Source: Blastomyces gilchristii SLH14081 | Taxonomy: Eukaryota > Ascomycota > Eurotiomycetes > Onygenales > Ajellomycetaceae | NCBI RefSeq assembly: GCF_000003855.2 | Contig: NW_003101664.1 | Coordinates: 1,054,878 to 1,118,877, forward strand | Direction: 5' to 3' | Length of the DNA stretch: 64,000 bases | Part shown: piece after piece, positions 59,130-64,000 of the stretch | Numbering within the stretch: position 1 is the stretch's first letter | Layout: each line of letters begins with the position of its first letter | Made by a program: the position numbers and the translations under genes | The notes under the pieces: model-generated | Database searches by the model: none | Told to the model about the DNA's origin: nothing | Seen by the model: only the letters and a program-made list of their open reading frames with translations

Positions 59130-59831
59130 TTTACTGAATTTATTGGAACATCATACATTTTTCTCTAGATGAGCACGACGCAAAAATTGTAGAGCAAGAG
59201 CGCTATGGGGTTTCCAGGCGAAAATGGACAGAGTTTTGGAACACCTTATCTTATGTGAGGATTGCAGAGTGGAAGACGGCCGATTCAAGATTTTTCACTC
59301 CAAATCATTCGCCTACCGCCACTTCGTTGTTTTCGAATGAAGTGCGAGACATATATAAGAGAAGCTTGTCACGGGCTCTCTGGATGATTCTGGATTTTCT
59401 TCTTGCTCTGGCCCAACTACCTACGCAGCATCCCAGGCTCATGAAGCAAAATGCGCCCTAGAACGGTCGCCAATATCTAACAACTACGAATCCTAAGACG
59501 CCAAAGGGCGAACAAATCGCCCATATTTACTGGGTTACGTTACTACATTACCACATCTTTATTGGACATTTTTGACTTGGGCGCAAATATTAAATATATG
59601 TCATACAATAAGTAGATGGGACTATTACAACGAGTTAAAAATAAATATCAGGAGTATTTATAGATAGTCTCTAAAATATAGCTCTGGGAATTTTTCCTTC
59701 AATAATCATAGCTTTATTGTTAATTCCTGTATCTCCCCTGGTTCCGTCGATGGCGTGGGTGCTAGGTAGCAGCAGCTAAATACTGTGCGGAGTTTCTGAG
59801 TCATAAGAATAGGGATGCAAAACGCAGCTCT
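59130..59831. other. Intergenic, TF gene promoter side
   Basis: About 700 bases between sec65 and the zinc-cluster regulator. No coding frame is supported. Confidence 0.5.
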
Positions 59832-62800
59832 ATGAATCTAGTTCCCGCAACCCAGCAACCCCACTCACTCCGCAGCTCTGGGCTTCTAGTTTCAGTCGCA
59901 GCCACTCGACGCATCAGTAGATATTTTAACCTGCCGTCTACCTGCCCCGATTTTCTTATTTACACTGGTGGCTTCGGGTCAGGTCTGCCAATCCCTCCCG
60001 TCCTGAGGAATAGCATGGCCAATCGTCAGCAAGGGGAATCAGCAAGGGAACAAGCTATCCAGGACAGCAGCCCAGTTAGCAAACGCCCAACTGGCGATAT
60101 CCGACCCACAAATATATACGCTGCGTCTGCATCCAAATCATACCTGTCCTCAGGAAAGCAGATCACTCGCTTCCGAATCAGCAAGAGTTGCCTTGTCTGC
60201 CGACGGCGCAAGGTGAAATGCGACACTGTACGTATATACAGGCACAACATAAGAAATATCGAAACGATGGCTATATTAAATATTTTGCTAATTCACTCCT
60301 GCTTTTTTCAAATTTATAGGTCCGTCCGACATGCGGAACCTGTGAGAAAACGAAGTCTGAATGTGTCTACAGTTCATCGTCCTTGACTGACTCCTCCCAG
60401 TCACGACACCATTCACGGGAAAATAAACATGGCATCAAGCGACAGAGGGAACTGAACGAACCTGTAAATATCGACGACTCATCGATTGAAGTGTTGTCAC
60501 CCTACCATATATTGAAAGAGATACAGCGGGGCCAGGCTGCGCTCCGTGAACAGTATTCGGATTCTCAGGCTATCGCCGCCAGGTTGGACCAACTGACGGC
60601 CATTGTTGAGCAATGGGCTCGAACAAATGACCCCCAGTCACTCGAAGAGCTCAGTACGACGAGGCATAGACAAAGGCATGATGCACCAACTAATGCTGGA
60701 CTTCAGCAGCAAGGTGCGCCTGATTTACCCAGCCAGTTATCGGATACCTCGCCCCCCGTCGGTCCGCTGTCGAAAACTCGACTGTGCCAAATAGCCCAAG
60801 CTGAAAATAACACTGGAGATGACTTTCCGATTCCGAGTGGCCTGGAAACGGATCTTGTCGATCCGGTTGGCTCGTTGAATTTGGGGCACCTCAGCTTGGA
60901 AGAGGGTGGGAAGCCAAGGTTGGTGTTACCCTAGGACGGCATGGAATGGAACAAGGATGTTGGAAATCAGTTAACAATTCTTCTTAGATATGTTGGGACG
61001 ACCTATTGGGCTTATATCTCGCGTGAGGTACAATCACATTGAAATTAACACAATGTAGTATCTCTAGCTGATTTCTGTTAACTGCAGATAACGGAGCTAA
61101 ACCAGCTTCTCCGGGGCCAAACCCTCTCTGTCGATCGTTCACCCAGTCCAGATGATGCCTATTCTTCTTTGGATGAGAATGACTTCGCAGATTCAGCACT
61201 CCTAAGCAGCAGTCGCGGAGCGAAGACCTCGCTACCTACCCGCAAGGACTCGTTTAACAAATCGGTGCTGTTCCCATTGAGCGAGTCCCCTGGGTCACCA
61301 GATAAATCTGTTGAACCATATATGTTGGAGAATGTCCCTACAAAACGACAAAGCCGTATTTTGTTAAAAGGATTCATGTCTGGAGTGCATGCAATTAGCC
61401 CGGTTGTGCATCCTCCTTCGATTCTGAGGAAATATAAGGCATTCTGGAATTGGTATGAGAATAGCAAGGAATCTGCTGAATCGTGCCCCGATCCTTCCTT
61501 CATTCCACTTCTTTATGCCATCTGGTACGGTGGCTCTGTCACGATATCACGCTGGATAATCCGCGATGAATTTGACATAGAAAGTCGCGCCGTTCTGTCC
61601 ACGCGTTTCCATGACGAGGTTACTCGCTGGCTGCGTAAAATATCTTTTCCTAGAAACCCCTCAATCCACGGCCTGAAAGCGTTCCTTCTTGTCCAGACTA
61701 TTTTATCCAGAGAAGAAGAGCCACTGGCAAGCAGCTTGTTCATCAGTTTGGCTCTACGTGTTGCCCAAACCATGGGGCTGCACAGGGACCCGGCCCAATT
61801 TGGCATTTCGGCTTGCCAGGCAGAGGCTCGAAGACGCATATGGTGGCACATCGTACATATGGATGGCGTGGTGGCTATGTCTAGCGGCCTCCCTCCTCTT
61901 GTTAGCGATGAAAATTACTGGGATGTTCGCATTACAAGCGAGGTTAAGGATACCCTTTTAGACTCCCCGGAAGCGGCCGAGTATGAGCGCATGGTTAACA
62001 ACAATGAGCGGAAGCCTGACTGCCCAAGTGATCCGAATATATGCGGAGGTTCATCTATGGTGAACGTGTATTATCTATCTGCCAAAGGGAAATATGTTAT
62101 GGCTCGTTAGTCCTCCCTAACTCTATCGATAGGTTTCGTTGCAATGCGCTAACCAAGTGCTAATTTTCACCGCAGAGGCGATTCGAAAGATCCTGAAGAT
62201 TCAACTGGGAACTAAGCCAGTTACGCGACGGGACATGGAATCTTTGCGTACAATTCTTATTGACCTTCAGTCAAAATTACAGGCCATAGTGGATCGGATA
62301 CCCGTATCGAAATGTGCGAACCCGGGCAGCCGCGATGGCCACAGTTACCACTCCACTCCGTCATGTACGTCATCTACAGCTATGGACTCTGGCGATTCTA
62401 CTACAGCTGAGGTCGGCCCTAGCTGTCTTGAGCAGTATCATTCCCCAGTTTTGGTTGCGTTTCACAAGTGGGCTAGGATATTACTCTCTCTTTTCGTTGA
62501 CAAGGTAGTGTTGGTTTTGGCTCTTCATTTCTTTACGTTTATGCTGACGGGTGATCTAGGCATTTTGTGTTGCTTATCAACCTTTCTTGAAGAATGCAAA
62601 AAGTAATATATGGCCAGTTGCTCGTCAGCGGTATGTATACATACACCTTCATCTATATTTACACAAACATAGCCCTAAGAAGTTACTTTGATATATAATT
62701 CTAATACAAGCTAGAGCTATTCGCCATTGCCATGGGTTCATGGAAAAATTCATCCTGTTAGCTACTGATTCCGACTTCCAGCCATTCCAATGGAGCTGGC

Positions 62801-64000
62801 CAGGGTTAGTTCCTCTTCGCCTCTCCAGAATGCATTGGTGACAAAAACTAAACTCAAAACACAGAAACCATCAACCTATGCATGCCACAATGTATGTCAC
62901 CAAACTTCCCCCCACACATGTATTTGTGCCCTTCATCCTAATACCCGTGGGCAGGATAATGCTTATTGACCTATACGAACGCCCGCAAACCGCGGAGGCC
63001 CCTAAATCCCGCGCCTTCATCGACAAGATCTTCTCCCTTTCCGGCCCTGATGGCGGCGTGGTGGGCGGTGAAGATGGTATATCAACATCTCGACCGCTCA
63101 GAGACGGCGGCCGTGAAGCGTGGGACATGCTGCGGCGCCTGCGGGAGAAAGCCTGGCTCAAAGCAGGCCTTGACCCGAGTGTTCTCTGGACAGAGCAGGC
63201 ACAGGCGGAGGCTCGACGCCCGAGTAATAGGCATATGTCTACGGATGCTCCTAGAGAGCGTCGAGAGTCTTCGGTCCAGAGTTTTACAGATAGTTATTAT
63301 ACGCTCATCAAGGAACCGTATGATCATAATGTTCACAGTAATAGTCAATCGACGAAATGGCAGCGGGAGCGAGAACGGGCGCGGGCGCAGAGTGGGAAAG
63401 ACAATGCGTATATAATAGACAAAACCGCTCAAGAAAGCCATTCCCATACCCAGCTGGAAGGCATCGGTGTTTCCTCTCAGGAATACGCCACAACTACACT
63501 TCCACAGTCAGATACACCATTACCTTGGCTCCGTACATCTCAAAGCCCCCAGACGGACGACATCGCCAAACAACCCTGGGCAACTGCGTCCCCGTTCCCA
63601 CGTGCTCCTATCAACGACGGCCCCATTTACCAGTTCTCTACATCCACCACGACCACCACCCATACCACTAAACCACCGGGACCATTCAACATTCCCACGT
63701 CCTCTACCAACTACAGTGCCAGCAGCTACAGCAATGACCCCCTTAATGTCCCCACCTTTACGTCATCCCACACCCCCACAGCACTCGACCTCCCCATGCC
63801 GCTACCTATCCCCACCGCATCCGACATCGACATCGACATCGATATTCAGCCCAAGCCAGGCCCCTATCCCAACCCCACCTTCCAATCCGCCAGCCCCAGC
63901 TCCAGCCCCATCCTCGACCCGCACAATTTGCAATTCGACTGGGACCAGTGGGATGCCGTCTTTGGACCTTCGCTGCCTGTCGTTGACGACCTGATGCATC
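59832..64000 (+). CDS. Zn2Cys6 fungal-specific transcription factor (3' end beyond window)
   Basis: Nine exons in frame: 59832-60227, 60320-60918, 60988-61027, 61088-62059, 62133-62504, 62560-62630, 62715-62804, 62865-62891, 62955 to the window end. Residues near 125-150 form the binuclear zinc cluster CLVCRRRKVKCDT-VRPTCGTCEKTKSEC, split by the first intron. A short coiled coil follows (ALREQYSDSQAIAARLDQLT). The middle domain has ILRKYKAFWNWYEN, PLLYAIWYGGSVTIS, LALRVAQTMGLHRDPAQF and CQAEARRRIWWHIVHMDG, as in Fungal_trans regulators. The end is acidic/Pro/Ser-rich and contains repeated Asp-Ile (about 63825-63846), then FDWDQWDAVFGP, a likely activation region. The N-terminal Met could instead be at 60015 (MANRQQGE). 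The very short exons around 62.7-62.9 kb fit conserved IDLYERPQ and KSRAFIDKIFSLSGP. Targets are unknown. Confidence 0.88.

Overview
The window is nuclear DNA of a filamentous ascomycete. Genes carry many short introns (about 45 to 110 nt, GT...AG) and sit about 2 to 3 kb apart. The gene content is typical of Eurotiomycetes: GMP synthase, Ysh1, TAF4, a LAMMER kinase, Fsf1, an AA11 chitin-active LPMO, and a zinc-cluster regulator. The first 770 bases are AT-rich and contain no CpG at all. As I recall, that kind of CpG loss is described for repeats of Onygenales such as Coccidioides, so I favour Onygenales; this is inference and no species is named. All gene models below were spliced by hand from the sequence and keep an open frame across every junction unless stated.

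Layout. 1-1.3 kb: CpG-free AT-rich block with degenerate repeats, then a C-tract/A-tract. 1.4-7.2 kb (all minus): a cysteine-proteinase-fold AIM3/BBC1-type domain protein, an AIM3-like proline-rich actin-patch protein, and GMP synthase (gua1). 7.8-9.0 kb (minus): a PHD-finger protein whose 5' end may be frameshifted. 10.1-11.9 kb (plus): a strange but intact seven-exon alcohol dehydrogenase-like gene that has lost its structural zinc site and its glycine-rich nucleotide motif. 12.5-17.7 kb (minus): AA11 LPMO, Pus7-type pseudouridine synthase, GNAT acetyltransferase. 17.8-18.2 kb: gene relic. 19.2-21.1 kb (plus): carotenoid oxygenase. 22.0-23.0 kb (minus): DUF2293 protein. 23-27.5 kb: a 4.5 kb gene-free stretch rich in homopolymers and pyrimidine tracts, in front of a second PHD-finger gene (27.6-30.0 kb, plus). 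31.6-34.9 kb: ysh1 (minus), divergent from taf4 (35.7-37.5 kb, plus). 39.0-40.1 kb: secreted double-psi beta-barrel protein. 41.5-43.9 kb: LAMMER kinase (minus). 46.4-47.8 kb: sideroflexin fsf1 (minus).

48-54 kb looks like a decaying accessory island. It holds an nma111 (HtrA-like protease) pseudogene broken by at least five lesions, a degenerate tandem array just behind it, short relics, and a UPRT-domain gene with no visible 5' part. From 54.2 kb ordinary genes resume: class III aminotransferase and GNAT acetyltransferase (minus), then SRP19/sec65 and a Zn2Cys6 transcription factor (plus) that runs off the right edge.

Most genes are unrelated housekeeping functions and do not form a metabolic cluster. 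I found no CRISPR array, rRNA, convincing tRNA or intact transposon. The observations most worth following are the degenerate ADH-like pseudoenzyme, the nma111 pseudogene with its adjacent tandem array, the possible fission of the AIM3 gene, and the CpG-free block.
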